A stretch of 64,000 nucleotides of DNA from Pseudoduganella violaceinigra DSM 15887 (GCF_000425385.1 NZ_KE384357.1:208579-272578); one strand, 5' to 3'; shown: positions 43,935 through 52,720, counted from the stretch's first letter. Notes: generated by a model from the sequence alone, not told the origin. Numbers and translations: made by a program.

Positions 43935-44083
43935 ATTCGGGGTCAAATTCGGGGTCAAGTCTGTCATTTGGACACGCAACACCATCCTTTGATCTATCTC
44001 AAGACGGAAAAACTGCCGATTTTGCGTATTGATAGGGATCAAAGACTGGCACCGGATGTCCAAATGACAGACCTGACCCCGAC
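43935..44083. repeat. MITE-like palindromic element with 24-bp terminal inverted repeats
   Basis: Left arm 43951-43974 (GGGGTCAAGTCTGTC then ATTTGGACA) pairs with right arm 44057-44080 (TGTCCAAAT then GACAGACCTGACCCC) with one mismatch. Inside, CTTTGATC and GATCAAAG pair again, so most of the 130 bp can fold into one long hairpin. A direct 12-bp duplication ATTCGGGGTCAA occurs at 43935-43946 and 43947-43958, next to the left arm. It lies between fabI and the ECF sigma gene. Confidence 0.8.
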
Positions 44084-44164
44084 TTTTGGCTGGGCTTGCG
44101 TAGAGTCAATGAATTGTCTACAGTGGGCGCCTTGGTTTCGCTCTAGTAGAAGCTGCCCCGCCCT

Positions 44165-44701
44165 ATGCTTATCGAATATTCCGACGACGAACTGATGCTG
44201 CGCTACCGCGATGGCGAGTTGTCGGCTTTCCAGGAGCTGTACCGCCGCCATAGCCGCGGTTTGTACCGTTTCCTGGCCTGGCGCAGCGGGCGTACGGAAT
44301 GGGCCGATGAGGTGGCGCAGGAAACCTGGCTGGCGGTCCATCACGCGCGCGAACGCTATGCTGCGCAAGGTAGCTTCCGCGGTTATCTGTTCCAGATTGG
44401 CCGGAACCGCTTGGCCGACTTGCAGCGCCAGCCCGATATCGACGATTGCGGCGATTTGAGCCATGTGCAGGATTCGGCCGAGGCGTCTGCTTTGGAGCGC
44501 CAGCAAAACCTGGCGCTGCACGCCGCCATCCGCCTCCTGCCAACAGAGCAGAAGGAGGCTTTGGTCTTGCAGCATTTCAGCGGCTTGAGCATCGATGAAA
44601 TCGCGCTGGTGGTGGCGGCGCCGTCGGAGACCGTGAAGAGCCGCCTGCGCTACGCCATGCGCAAGCTGCGCGAGCAATTCAAGCAGGAGGAGACGGCATG
44701 A
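44165..44701 (+). CDS. ECF-type sigma-70 family RNA polymerase sigma factor
   Basis: The 178-residue alternative sigma factor has two regions. Sigma2 is DELMLRYRDGELSAFQELYRRHSRGLYRFL with the promoter-melting segment WADEVAQETWLAVHHARERY. Sigma4 is a C-terminal helix-turn-helix, LPTEQKEALVLQHFSGLSIDEIALVVAAPSETVKSRLRYAM. It overlaps the next gene by 4 bp (ATGA), which is the usual arrangement with an anti-sigma factor. The target promoters are unknown. No ribosome binding site is evident. The MITE-like element lies directly upstream and could influence its expression. Confidence 0.93.
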   Translation: MLIEYSDDELMLRYRDGELSAFQELYRRHSRGLYRFLAWRSGRTEWADEVAQETWLAVHHARERYAAQGSFRGYLFQIGRNRLADLQRQPDIDDCGDLSHVQDSAEASALERQQNLALHAAIRLLPTEQKEALVLQHFSGLSIDEIALVVAAPSETVKSRLRYAMRKLREQFKQEETA

Positions 44702-45486
44702 CGCCTGTCGATAAGGAAGATTTCGAGGACGCTGAACTGGCGCGCCGCCTGTCCGCCATGCGGCAGCCGGAGCCGTCTCCGGAGCTCGATGCGGCCATCT
44801 TCGCCCAGGTGCAAAAGGACCTGGCGCCGGGTCCTGCGGCTGCCAATGATCCGGCTCCGGAACCATTGCGCCGCCCCGGCCTGCTGCACCGTTATCGCGC
44901 GCCGCTGGCGTTCGCGGCCAGCCTGGCCGGCATCGCCATCCTGCTTCCGGTCTGGCGCAGCATGCAGCAGCATGAAGTATCTCCGATCAACGATAGCAAT
45001 ATCATTGTTGATGAAGTGGCTGCACCGGCAGCACCGGCCCCGAATGCCAAGGCGGAGGTGCCACGCGTCTACGATAAGCCGGACAAAAAACTCGATGCTC
45101 CAGTTATGACTGGAAAGCTGACGCCACCGATGCCCAAGCCGGAAATGGCGCCCCGCGCGCCTTCGCCTGCACCCGCTGCGGCTCCGGCGCCGCCTCCACC
45201 GCCGCTCGCGGAGCAAGCCGCTGCGCCGGTGTATGCGCCGCCGCCATCTCCGGCGGCGGATGCAGCCGAGGCGCCGGCAAAGTCGGCGGCGTTGGCGCGG
45301 CCGGCAGCGCCGGCCGACGCCCGCGCTTTCTTTGAGAGCCCGAAGGAATGGCTGCAGGCTATCGAGCGCCTGCTCGATGCTGGCGACGCCCAAGCCGCGT
45401 CCGCGCAGTGGAAGCGCTTCCGTAAGGCCCACCCTGAGTATCCGGTGCCGGATACCCTGGTGGAACGCCTGAAAACGCTGGACTAG
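44698..45486 (+). CDS. Putative membrane-anchored anti-sigma partner with Pro/Ala-rich periplasmic region
   Basis: The 262-residue protein has an N-terminal cytoplasmic part (about 1-60, helical, acidic), one transmembrane segment (about 63-84, APLAFAASLAGIAILLPVW), and a Pro/Ala-rich extracytoplasmic region (about 105-215). A short C-terminal helical domain ends it (ESPKEWLQAIERLLDAGDAQ). Its overlap with the sigma gene and its topology suggest an anti-sigma factor. The classic zinc HxxxCxxC motif is absent, so the call rests on context. The stop is 1 nt from the convergent VIT/VWA gene. Confidence 0.65.
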   Translation: MTPVDKEDFEDAELARRLSAMRQPEPSPELDAAIFAQVQKDLAPGPAAANDPAPEPLRRPGLLHRYRAPLAFAASLAGIAILLPVWRSMQQHEVSPINDSNIIVDEVAAPAAPAPNAKAEVPRVYDKPDKKLDAPVMTGKLTPPMPKPEMAPRAPSPAPAAAPAPPPPPLAEQAAAPVYAPPPSPAADAAEAPAKSAALARPAAPADARAFFESPKEWLQAIERLLDAGDAQAASAQWKRFRKAHPEYPVPDTLVERLKTLD

Positions 45487-45487
45487 C

Positions 45488-48337
45488 CTACTTCGGCTTT
45501 ACTTCGAATTCGCCGACAAGTACGGTGCTGCCCTGCCCTTTCAGGCGCAGGGTCACCATTTTATCGTCGGCCTTTTGCGTGCCGAAGCCGGTGGTGAAGT
45601 GCAGTTGCAGCGTCGTCGCTCCGGTCACGATTTGCTGCGCACTGCCGAAGTAGTTCACTTCCACCCTGTAGATGCCGGGCTTGGCATGCCGCAGCATGAA
45701 TTCCTCCGGACCGTAGCCGCCCGTGAAGTCGAGCGACATGCGTCCGCCCTGGTACGTCAGGCGATGGCCGTAATAGGCGCGCTCGCCGTCCGGATCGATG
45801 ACGTGCAGGTCCATGTCGCTGTTGTCGGCGTCCCAGGTCAGCACCACGCGCAGGTCGACCGGCAGGTTGCGCAGCAGGCGTGAATCCATGCTGCGCGTGT
45901 CGAGCGTGCGGCCGGCCGCCTTGGCGCGCGCCACGATGGCATTCAGTTCGGACAGCGCGATCAGCTCCACGTCCGCGAAGCGCCCGTCCCATGGCCGCAG
46001 CACTACCTGGTACAACTGTTCGATCGCCCGCTGTTCCTGCGCGCTGGCAGCCAGCGCCAGGCCCAGGTCGCGGAAGGATTGCGGCTCTTCTTCGGCCAGT
46101 TCCTGCACGCGCTCCAGCAGGGGGACGGCCAGCTTCGGTGCACTGGCTTCCATCAGGCGATAGGCCAGTACGCGCAGCACGTGGCGGTTCTCCAGTTCCA
46201 TCTCAGCCAGGTTGGACAGCACGCGCAGGCCCAGTTCGCGCTGGCCGCGCTCCAGCATCAAGCCCGCCACGTCCAACAGGAAGGCGCTGCTGCCCACGTG
46301 CGATGGCCGTTCGTCGAGGTAGATGCGGTACATATCGCCCACCGCCGCCTTGCGCATGCGCGCCGTATAGGGTGCGTCCGGCTGCCAGGCCTTCAGCCGG
46401 ACCGTGGCGCCGCCATTGATCGGCGCCGCGTCGGCTTTGTCCATCTTGCCAGCCGGTTCCGCCGCCGCAGCTGACGGGGCCGCCGGCATCCTAGCCATCG
46501 GGGCCGCCAGTGCGGGCGGTGGTGGCGCCATTACCTCGGCCTCAGGCACCATCCGCATATCGTCGCTACCCGATTTTTCCTTCTTCGGTGCGGGTGGGCG
46601 CTCTTTCGGGAATGGCTTTTCCCACCATGCCACCTTCGCCGCGAATTCGCGCACTACGTTATCGAGATGTTTGGCGCGCTGCTCCGCCACCAGGCCGCGG
46701 TTTTCGGCCCGCATCTTTTCAAAGGCGGCGATATATTTTTGCGGCGGCGTCACATCGTGGCGCACATAGTCTTCCAGGCGCTCCAGCACCAGCAGCGAGG
46801 TCTCGCGGGTCGGCAAGCCGAATTCCAGGCCGATGCGCCGGATTGCCGCGCGATTGAGTTCGTAGTTGCCCTCCAGTTGGGCGATGCGCCGGTTGGCCCA
46901 CCACCAAGCGGCCAACGGATGCTGGATGCTGTTGGCGCCGCCGGCTTCGACGACAAGCTCGCTCTTCCTGCCCTGGTTTTCCAGGGCCAGCACCAGCGCC
47001 GCCGTGCCCTGCACCTTGCCGGCTACGCGCAGCAGGCCGGCGGCGGCCTGGCCATCGTCGACCACGATATCACCGGCCGGCATGCCGGAAACGCCGGCCA
47101 CCCGGACGCCTTCGGTAAGCAGTTCTTGCGACGCATGCTGGGCGTCGACCGGGTCGATGGCAATGTAACGACCGCCATTCGCACCTGCCCACGCCGACAG
47201 CCGCGCCGCGTCGGCGCCTGCGCTGGAACTCAGGGTGTATAGGCGGCAAGCTTTGCCCAGTTGCGGGAAAGTGCCGTTGCCGTAGTTGCGCAGGCCATCG
47301 CTGAAGAGCAGGTATTCGTCGACATCGGCTTGCGGCTGCCAGTCCGCCAGCGCACTGGCGCCGTCATAGATGGTCGATTCCAGTTCCTGCACTAGGGTCC
47401 CCGACTGGCCTTTTGCCAGCTTGAATACCTTGACCGGCTCGGCTTTGTCGCGCAGGCGCACCAGGCGCACTTCCACGCTGCCGGCGGCGTCAAGATAGCT
47501 TGCCAGCACGCGCAGTTCCGCAGCCAGTGCGCGGTGCGCGCCGGAGCCGGAGCTGTCCCACAGCACGCCGATCACTTTCGGCAAGGGGCGCGGTTTGCGC
47601 TCGGCCGGCACCGGCACTTCGGCCATGAAGTATTGCTGACCGTTGAATTCCTCGATATAGCTGCGGGGCTTATCCTGCGCCGCCGCTACCCGCACCAGCA
47701 CCTCGCCCTTGGTCTTGGATGCCGCCAGCTGCCAGCCGCCATCGGCCGGCGAGAAGCGCTCCGGCAGGCCAACGGCGACCGGCGCTTCTTCTCCGCCCAT
47801 GACGCGCAGGTCAAGACTCACCGGCACGCTGAAGTGCTTCAGCGGCAGCCGGTAACTCCAGCTCTTTTGCTGGCGGGCCAGCATGGCGGCATATTTCAGC
47901 TCCACCGTCCGCGTGCCGCGGCCAGGAATCGGATAAATGCGCAGCTTGAAGTTGTTGCCCTGGGTTTGCTCCAGCAGGGCCGGGTCGACGCGGCGCCGCT
48001 CTTCCGCTTCCAGGATCTGGCGCCCGCGCTCCTTCCCGACCGGTACCGCCGGCCGCATTTCGCCTTCCACGTCCAGCGAGAAGCCCGTTACCTGCTCGCC
48101 TTCGCCGAGCGGAAACTGCAGGTCGCCCTCAAGCTGGCGCGGGTTGGGATTGTAGAAAACCAGCTTGACGCTGGTTTCGGCCATGCCGCCGGAAATGACG
48201 GTCTGCACGGCGGCGCTTTGCACCTGCACCGGCTTTTCCCCGCCGTTGATATGCGTCCGGATTAACGGCGGCGGCATTTGCGCCAGGGCTGTACCGCAGA
48301 ACAGCATGCACAGCACGAATATGAGCCTTGCCAACAT
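45488..48337 (-). CDS. VIT and VWA domain exported protein with C-terminal DUF2135
   Basis: I start this 949-residue protein at ATG 48337, with GGGAG upstream and a signal peptide (MLARLIFVLCMLFCGTALA). The order is a VIT domain (about 20-145: ISGGMAETSVKLVFYNPNPRQLEGDLQFPL-type block), then a VWA domain (about 245-420) with MIDAS motif DSSGSG in VIGVLWDSSGSG. A basic/Pro-rich linker follows (about 610-660), then TPR-like helices (about 700-790) and DUF2135 (about 840-930, LTWDADNSDMDLHVIDPDG). VIT/VWA proteins bind metal through MIDAS and mediate adhesion or complex formation. It is convergent with the sigma/anti-sigma pair. Confidence 0.85.
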   Translation of the reverse strand: MLARLIFVLCMLFCGTALAQMPPPLIRTHINGGEKPVQVQSAAVQTVISGGMAETSVKLVFYNPNPRQLEGDLQFPLGEGEQVTGFSLDVEGEMRPAVPVGKERGRQILEAEERRRVDPALLEQTQGNNFKLRIYPIPGRGTRTVELKYAAMLARQQKSWSYRLPLKHFSVPVSLDLRVMGGEEAPVAVGLPERFSPADGGWQLAASKTKGEVLVRVAAAQDKPRSYIEEFNGQQYFMAEVPVPAERKPRPLPKVIGVLWDSSGSGAHRALAAELRVLASYLDAAGSVEVRLVRLRDKAEPVKVFKLAKGQSGTLVQELESTIYDGASALADWQPQADVDEYLLFSDGLRNYGNGTFPQLGKACRLYTLSSSAGADAARLSAWAGANGGRYIAIDPVDAQHASQELLTEGVRVAGVSGMPAGDIVVDDGQAAAGLLRVAGKVQGTAALVLALENQGRKSELVVEAGGANSIQHPLAAWWWANRRIAQLEGNYELNRAAIRRIGLEFGLPTRETSLLVLERLEDYVRHDVTPPQKYIAAFEKMRAENRGLVAEQRAKHLDNVVREFAAKVAWWEKPFPKERPPAPKKEKSGSDDMRMVPEAEVMAPPPPALAAPMARMPAAPSAAAAEPAGKMDKADAAPINGGATVRLKAWQPDAPYTARMRKAAVGDMYRIYLDERPSHVGSSAFLLDVAGLMLERGQRELGLRVLSNLAEMELENRHVLRVLAYRLMEASAPKLAVPLLERVQELAEEEPQSFRDLGLALAASAQEQRAIEQLYQVVLRPWDGRFADVELIALSELNAIVARAKAAGRTLDTRSMDSRLLRNLPVDLRVVLTWDADNSDMDLHVIDPDGERAYYGHRLTYQGGRMSLDFTGGYGPEEFMLRHAKPGIYRVEVNYFGSAQQIVTGATTLQLHFTTGFGTQKADDKMVTLRLKGQGSTVLVGEFEVKPK

Positions 48338-48416
48338 GATTACTCCCTTCAAAATGAACGCTCTTGAACAGGAATCGGCCGGGCCCGGAATACGGGGTTA
48401 AACAATCGCAAATAAA

Positions 48417-48456
48417 TTGACAAACTGAAAAAGTGAGACTAAAGTGATATCACTTT
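48417..48456 (+). promoter_or_regulatory. Promoter and palindromic operator of the SPFH operon
   Basis: TTGACA (48417-48422), a 17-nt spacer and TAAAGT (48440-48445) form a promoter. A perfect 16-bp palindrome AAAGTGATATCACTTT (48441-48456) overlaps the -10, a typical repressor position. It lies 25 nt before the SPFH ATG. Confidence 0.75.
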
Positions 48457-48480
48457 GATTTACCCCACATAGGATTGATC

Positions 48481-49341
48481 ATGACCCGCAATGAAAAGCA
48501 GTTCTCGTCTTACAGCGGCTACCTCGCGCTGATCGTGGTGATCACGCTGGCGATTCTCGCCTTCCTCATGCTGCGCGCCTTCCAGCCGGGTCTTGCGGCC
48601 ATCTGCGCGGTGAGCGCCATTTTCATCGCGCCGGGCCTGTACATGCTGCAGCCGAACGAAAGCGCCGTGCTGATGCTGTTCGGCCATTACATCGGCACCG
48701 ACCGCAGCGAAGGCTTGCGCTGGGCCTTCCCGCTCTACCTCAAGAAGCGCCTGTCGCTGCGCGCCCGCAACCTGATCGCGCCCACGCTCAAGGTAAACGA
48801 TAAGCGCGGCAATCCGATCGAGATTTCCGCCGCCATCGTCTGGCGCGTGCGCGACACCGCGCAAGCCATCTTCGATGTGGATGATTTCGAGCGTTATGTC
48901 GCGGTGCAGGCGGAAGCGGCGATCCGCCACCTGGCTTCCCTGTATGCCTACGATGAGGGCGAAGACCTGCGCGGCGGCGAGACCACGCTGCGGTCGGGCA
49001 TGGATGAAGTGGCGCACGCGCTGAAGTCCGAACTGACCGAGCGCATTGCCGCCGCAGGCGTGGAAATCATGGACGCCAAGCTGACCCACCTCGCCTACGC
49101 ACCGGAAATCGCCCAGGTAATGCTGCGCCGCCAGCAAGCCGAAGCCATCATCAGCGCCCGCCAGAAAATCGTGCACGGCGCCGTCAGCATGGTGGAAGCC
49201 GCCCTGAAAGGCCTGGCCGAACGCGATATCGTCGAACTGGATGCGGAACGCAAGGCCGCCATGGTCAGCAACCTGCTGGTCGTCCTGTGCTCGGACAAGG
49301 ACACCCAGCCCATTGTCAACACTGGTACGCTCTACAATTAA
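48481..49341 (+). CDS. SPFH (band 7/stomatin-like) domain membrane protein
   Basis: The 286-residue protein has two N-terminal hydrophobic segments (about 14-31 and 37-56, [16 protein letters not shown] then [18 protein letters not shown]). The SPFH domain follows (about 60-230: [52 protein letters not shown]), then a helical coiled tail. Such proteins form large membrane-ring scaffolds. The start at ATG 48481 follows AGGA. It is followed directly by a ribbon-helix-helix gene (next base after the stop), and a palindromic operator precedes it. Function here is unknown. Confidence 0.88.
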   Translation: MTRNEKQFSSYSGYLALIVVITLAILAFLMLRAFQPGLAAICAVSAIFIAPGLYMLQPNESAVLMLFGHYIGTDRSEGLRWAFPLYLKKRLSLRARNLIAPTLKVNDKRGNPIEISAAIVWRVRDTAQAIFDVDDFERYVAVQAEAAIRHLASLYAYDEGEDLRGGETTLRSGMDEVAHALKSELTERIAAAGVEIMDAKLTHLAYAPEIAQVMLRRQQAEAIISARQKIVHGAVSMVEAALKGLAERDIVELDAERKAAMVSNLLVVLCSDKDTQPIVNTGTLYN

Positions 49342-49530
49342 ATGGCAAGTCCCGGCAAAAAAGCCTTTCCCCTGAGGATAGACCCGGCGCTGTGGGAGGA
49401 GTTGCAGCGTCTGGCCGCCCAGGATTTGCGCAGTGTGAACGCGGAAATCGAGTTCCTGCTGCGCGAGGCGCTGGCGCACCGGGGCATCAAGCCGAAACCA
49501 GCGAAAGAACGCCCCTCCGCCGAGGAGTGA
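49342..49530 (+). CDS. Arc/ribbon-helix-helix-like small protein
   Basis: The 62-residue protein fits a ribbon-helix-helix DNA-binding fold: a short beta strand (KAFPLRIDPALWEEL), helix A, and helix B (SVNAEIEFLLREALAHRG), followed by a basic tail. It starts on the base after the SPFH stop. RHH proteins are often antitoxins or auto-repressors. A natural candidate site is the 16-bp palindrome at 48441-48456, upstream of this operon. No toxin-like partner is obvious; the SPFH gene is the only close neighbour. Family members are also annotated as toxin-antitoxin HicB/Arc-like. Confidence 0.8.
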   Translation: MASPGKKAFPLRIDPALWEELQRLAAQDLRSVNAEIEFLLREALAHRGIKPKPAKERPSAEE

Positions 49531-49556
49531 AGCGCCCGGCCGAACAGGATTTCACC

Positions 49557-50681
49557 ATGTACATCCGCCGCCTCTGTGTGTGCGCCGCCTTTGCGCTGCC
49601 AGCCGCCGCCTCGGCGGCGCCAATCGAAGTCAAGACCATCGCATACAAAGGCGCGTTGCCCTACGTCGTATCCGACAATCCAAGGCGCGATGCGCGCATC
49701 AACCATGCCATTTATCTGGGTGTGACCGGGCAACCCGCTCCCGCGAAATTCTCGGATGGCGTCAAGGCGCCGGAAGACCAGGACGGCGGCCCCGGCATCT
49801 CGGAAATCAGCTATTCGCTGACGCGCTCCGATGACCGCGTGCTGGCGCTCGAACTCGACTATGAAGGCTGCGGTGCCTATTGCGAGCACCAGTGGGACGT
49901 TTACAACTTCGACGCGGCCACAGGACGCATCATTTTTTATTCGGACCTGTTCACGCCGCAGGGCGGCAAGGCGCTTTTCCAGCAAAACCTCGCGAAACGC
50001 ATCAACGAATACCGCCAGGCCATCGCTGAGCTGAACAAGGAAGCCGCCAGCAGGCGCCGGAAGCAAGGTATTTCCACACCCTGGCCACAGCCCAGGAGCG
50101 ACAGCAAACAGGACGATGAGGAAGCGCGCATCACGGAAACCGTGGACATGTACCAGCGCTGCATCGACTCGATGCGCTCCCCCGAATACGCCAGCTACTT
50201 CACGCGAGAAAATTCCCCGCTGAAGTTGGAGGATTCATCCATCACCTTCCTGTTTGGCCGCTGCAGCAACCACGCCATGCGGGCGCTGGACGAGGTCGGC
50301 GACCAGCAAGTGGTCTATTCGATCGCGGCCCTGGCGCCGCATTTCACCGCATACGCCAAATATCTGCTGATGGGCGGTCCGCCGGCGGCTCCGCGCGCGG
50401 AGCCGTACCAGCAATTCCTGCAGGGACGCGTTGGACAGGCGGCGATCACCTTGCAGTTGTCCCGTCCCGCCAGCGATGGCGCGGTCTCGGGCAACTACTT
50501 CTATAATAAATACCGCAAGCCCATTGCGCTGGGCGGCAAAGTGACCGGCAATGCCATCGAGCTGACCGAAATCGCGAGTGCCGACAGCCCCAAGCCCCTG
50601 ATTCGCGCCACCATCAAGGGCGAGTCGCTTGCGGGCCAATGGATCGGCAAGAAGACGCTCGATTTCCACGTGGGACCCTGA
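49557..50681 (+). CDS. Secreted protein of unknown family
   Basis: The 374-residue protein has a signal peptide (MYIRRLCVCAAFALPAAASA). I do not recognise a family with certainty. The first half has VKTIAYKGALPYVVSDNPRRDARINHAIYLGV and LELDYEGCGAYCEHQWDVYNFDAATGRIIFYSDLF. These resemble the repeated structure of DUF3298/DUF4163-type extracellular domains. The last part (about 280-374) forms a separate beta-rich region. A Cys pair (CGAYCEH) and two later Cys residues suggest disulfides. An in-frame GTG at 49527 overlaps the RHH stop but lacks a ribbon of conserved sequence. It is probably the third gene of the SPFH unit. Confidence 0.75.
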   Translation: MYIRRLCVCAAFALPAAASAAPIEVKTIAYKGALPYVVSDNPRRDARINHAIYLGVTGQPAPAKFSDGVKAPEDQDGGPGISEISYSLTRSDDRVLALELDYEGCGAYCEHQWDVYNFDAATGRIIFYSDLFTPQGGKALFQQNLAKRINEYRQAIAELNKEAASRRRKQGISTPWPQPRSDSKQDDEEARITETVDMYQRCIDSMRSPEYASYFTRENSPLKLEDSSITFLFGRCSNHAMRALDEVGDQQVVYSIAALAPHFTAYAKYLLMGGPPAAPRAEPYQQFLQGRVGQAAITLQLSRPASDGAVSGNYFYNKYRKPIALGGKVTGNAIELTEIASADSPKPLIRATIKGESLAGQWIGKKTLDFHVGP

Positions 50682-50985
50682 GTAATATTGCTTTGCCGCA
50701 AACCAAATCAAAAACTTCCGCGCGGCCGAGATTCCATGTATAATCAAACCCTTGTGCGCTGCACCAATGCCGCAGCTGAAAATAAAAACACAAATAGCAG
50801 CTTCGCAAACCTATCTGCCGCATCCCTGAACATTGGATGCCGCCTTAAAAGCCCCCCCGCCCTGTGTGTCGTAGTCCAATGACACCGTCCCGGCGCAAAG
50901 CTTTTGTGCCGAAATTTCTATACAAAATAGAGTCGTTTCGTAGTGGTTTAGCGTAGCTTTTTTTCGCTTTTTACGAAAGATATAC
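50682..50985 (+). promoter_or_regulatory. 304-bp non-coding 5' leader of the DEAD-box helicase gene
   Basis: No coding sequence is supported in this stretch. A possible promoter (TTCCGC 50716-50721, 17-nt spacer, TATAAT 50739-50744) would give a leader of about 235 nt. The leader contains C-rich (AAAGCCCCCCCGCCC near 50850-50865) and U-rich (GCTTTTTTTCGCTTTTT near 50956-50972) tracts. Long leaders with structured and U-rich parts are common in cold-induced helicase genes. A short reading frame (50688-50882) is not convincing. Confidence 0.5.
50716..50744 (+). promoter_or_regulatory. Putative promoter of the DEAD-box helicase gene
   Basis: TATAAT (50739-50744) is perfect. The -35 TTCCGC (50716-50721) is weak. 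The spacer is 17 nt. Confidence 0.45.
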
Positions 50986-52701
50986 ATGACTTTTGAAGCA
51001 CTTGGTCTCAACACGTCCATCCTCAACGCATTGACCGCAGCCGGCTACACCAAGCCGACCGGCGTCCAGGAGCAGGCGGTGCCTGCGGCGATTACGGGCA
51101 AGGACCTGTTGGTTTCCTCGCAAACGGGCTCCGGCAAGACCGCGGCCTTCATGCTCCCTTCGCTGCACCGCTTGGCCGCCGACGGCTTCTCCGGCAATAC
51201 CGGCAAGACCGCGGCCCAGGAAGCGCAGTCGGCGCGCGCCCGCGGCGAGCGTCCACGCTTCCGCCCTGCCCAGCCTAAGATGCTGGTGCTGACCCCGACC
51301 CGTGAACTGGCCCTGCAAGTCACCACCAACACCGACAAGTATTGCTCGAACCTGCGCCAGATCCGCGCGGTGTCGATCCTGGGCGGCATGCCTTACCCGA
51401 AACAGATGCAACTGCTGGCGAAGAACCCGGAAATCCTGGTCGCCACCCCAGGCCGTCTGATCGACCATATGGAACAAGGCAAGATCGACTTCTCCCAGCT
51501 GCAGATCCTGGTGCTGGACGAGGCAGACCGCATGCTGGACATGGGCTTCATCGAAGACATCGAGAAGATCGTCGCCGCCACCCCTGATTCGCGCCAGACC
51601 ATGCTGTTCTCGGCGACCCTGGACGGCGTGGTGGGCAATATGGCCCGCCGCATCACCAAGGACCCGCTGACCATCCAGGTCAACAGCACCACCACCAAGC
51701 ACGAAAACATCGCCCAGCGCGTGCACTTCGTCGACGACCTGTCGCACAAGAACCGCCTGCTGGACCACCTGCTGCGCGACGAAACCATGGACCAGGCAGT
51801 GGTCTTCACCGCCACCAAGCGCGACGCCGACACCATCGCCGACCGCCTGAACATCGCCGGCTTCTCCGCCGCTGCGCTGCACGGCGACATGCACCAGGGC
51901 GCGCGTAACCGCACCCTGGACGGCCTGCGCCGCGGTAACGTGAAGGTTCTGGTTGCAACCGACGTGGCAGCACGCGGTATCGACGTACCGAACATCACCC
52001 ACGTGTTCAACTACGACCTGCCGAAAGCGCCGGAAGACTATGTGCACCGCATTGGCCGTACCGGTCGTGCCGGCCGTAACGGTATCGCAGTATCGCTGGT
52101 GAACCACGCCGAGAATATGCTGGTGCGCCGTATCGAACGCCTGACCAAGCAGCCGATCCCGGTGGAAGTGATCGAAGGCTTCGAGCCTAAGCGTGCAGCG
52201 TCTGCGCGTTCGGCAACCCGTCCGGGCTGGAAACCGGGCGACGGCCGCAATGCCAAGCCAGGCCAGCGCTCCTTCTCCAATCCGCGCCCGGAAGGCGGCC
52301 ACTACCGCAGCGAAGGCAACCCGTTCGGCGGCGAGCGTAAAGAAGGGGGCTACCGCAACCGCAACGAAGGCGGCTTCCGTGCCGAAGGCGGCTTCCGCAC
52401 TGAGCGCACCGACGGTGGCTTCCGCAACCGTAACGAAGGCGGCGTGCGCAACGACCGCAATGAAGGCGGTTTCCGTTCCGAGCGTCCTGCGGAAGGCGGT
52501 TTCCGTAACCGCGCCGACGGCGGTGGCTTCCGTCCCGAAGGCGGTTTCCGCGCCGAGCGTCCTGCCGAAGGCGGCGTCCGCAAGGAAGGCGGCGGTTTCC
52601 GCGAGCGTGGCGAGAGCACCTTCCGCAACCGCGACCGCGATGCCGGCGGCTTCAAAGGCCCGCGCACCGACGCACCGCGCCGCCCATGGGGCGACCGCTA
52701 A
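50986..52701 (+). CDS. DEAD-box ATP-dependent RNA helicase with RGG-like tail (RhlE/DeaD type)
   Basis: The 571-residue protein unwinds RNA duplexes in ribosome assembly and RNA decay. Core motifs are Q-motif PTGVQEQAVPAAI, I SSQTGSGKT, II VLDEADRMLDMGF, III FSATL, and VI YVHRIGRTGRAGRNG. From about residue 405 to the end is a low-complexity R/G/N/E tail with many GGFR units (EGGFR, DGGFR, AEGGFR, RNEGG). This is an RNA-binding extension like those of many cold-adapted helicases. A weak ribosome binding site (GAAAGA) and a 304-bp leader precede it. A terminator follows at 52721-52757. Confidence 0.93.
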   Translation: MTFEALGLNTSILNALTAAGYTKPTGVQEQAVPAAITGKDLLVSSQTGSGKTAAFMLPSLHRLAADGFSGNTGKTAAQEAQSARARGERPRFRPAQPKMLVLTPTRELALQVTTNTDKYCSNLRQIRAVSILGGMPYPKQMQLLAKNPEILVATPGRLIDHMEQGKIDFSQLQILVLDEADRMLDMGFIEDIEKIVAATPDSRQTMLFSATLDGVVGNMARRITKDPLTIQVNSTTTKHENIAQRVHFVDDLSHKNRLLDHLLRDETMDQAVVFTATKRDADTIADRLNIAGFSAAALHGDMHQGARNRTLDGLRRGNVKVLVATDVAARGIDVPNITHVFNYDLPKAPEDYVHRIGRTGRAGRNGIAVSLVNHAENMLVRRIERLTKQPIPVEVIEGFEPKRAASARSATRPGWKPGDGRNAKPGQRSFSNPRPEGGHYRSEGNPFGGERKEGGYRNRNEGGFRAEGGFRTERTDGGFRNRNEGGVRNDRNEGGFRSERPAEGGFRNRADGGGFRPEGGFRAERPAEGGVRKEGGGFRERGESTFRNRDRDAGGFKGPRTDAPRRPWGDR

Positions 52702-52720
52702 TCCTTAGCGCGCGATAAAC

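Noticed and set aside
50688-50882. 64-codon frame upstream of the DEAD-box helicase
   Set aside because: It has no ribosome binding site, a composition unlike the neighbouring genes, and it spans the likely promoter and leader.
52300-52690. Repeat array in the helicase tail as a CRISPR or satellite
   Set aside because: The repeats are in frame, encode GGFR-type units and vary at third positions, which is expected for a low-complexity protein tail.
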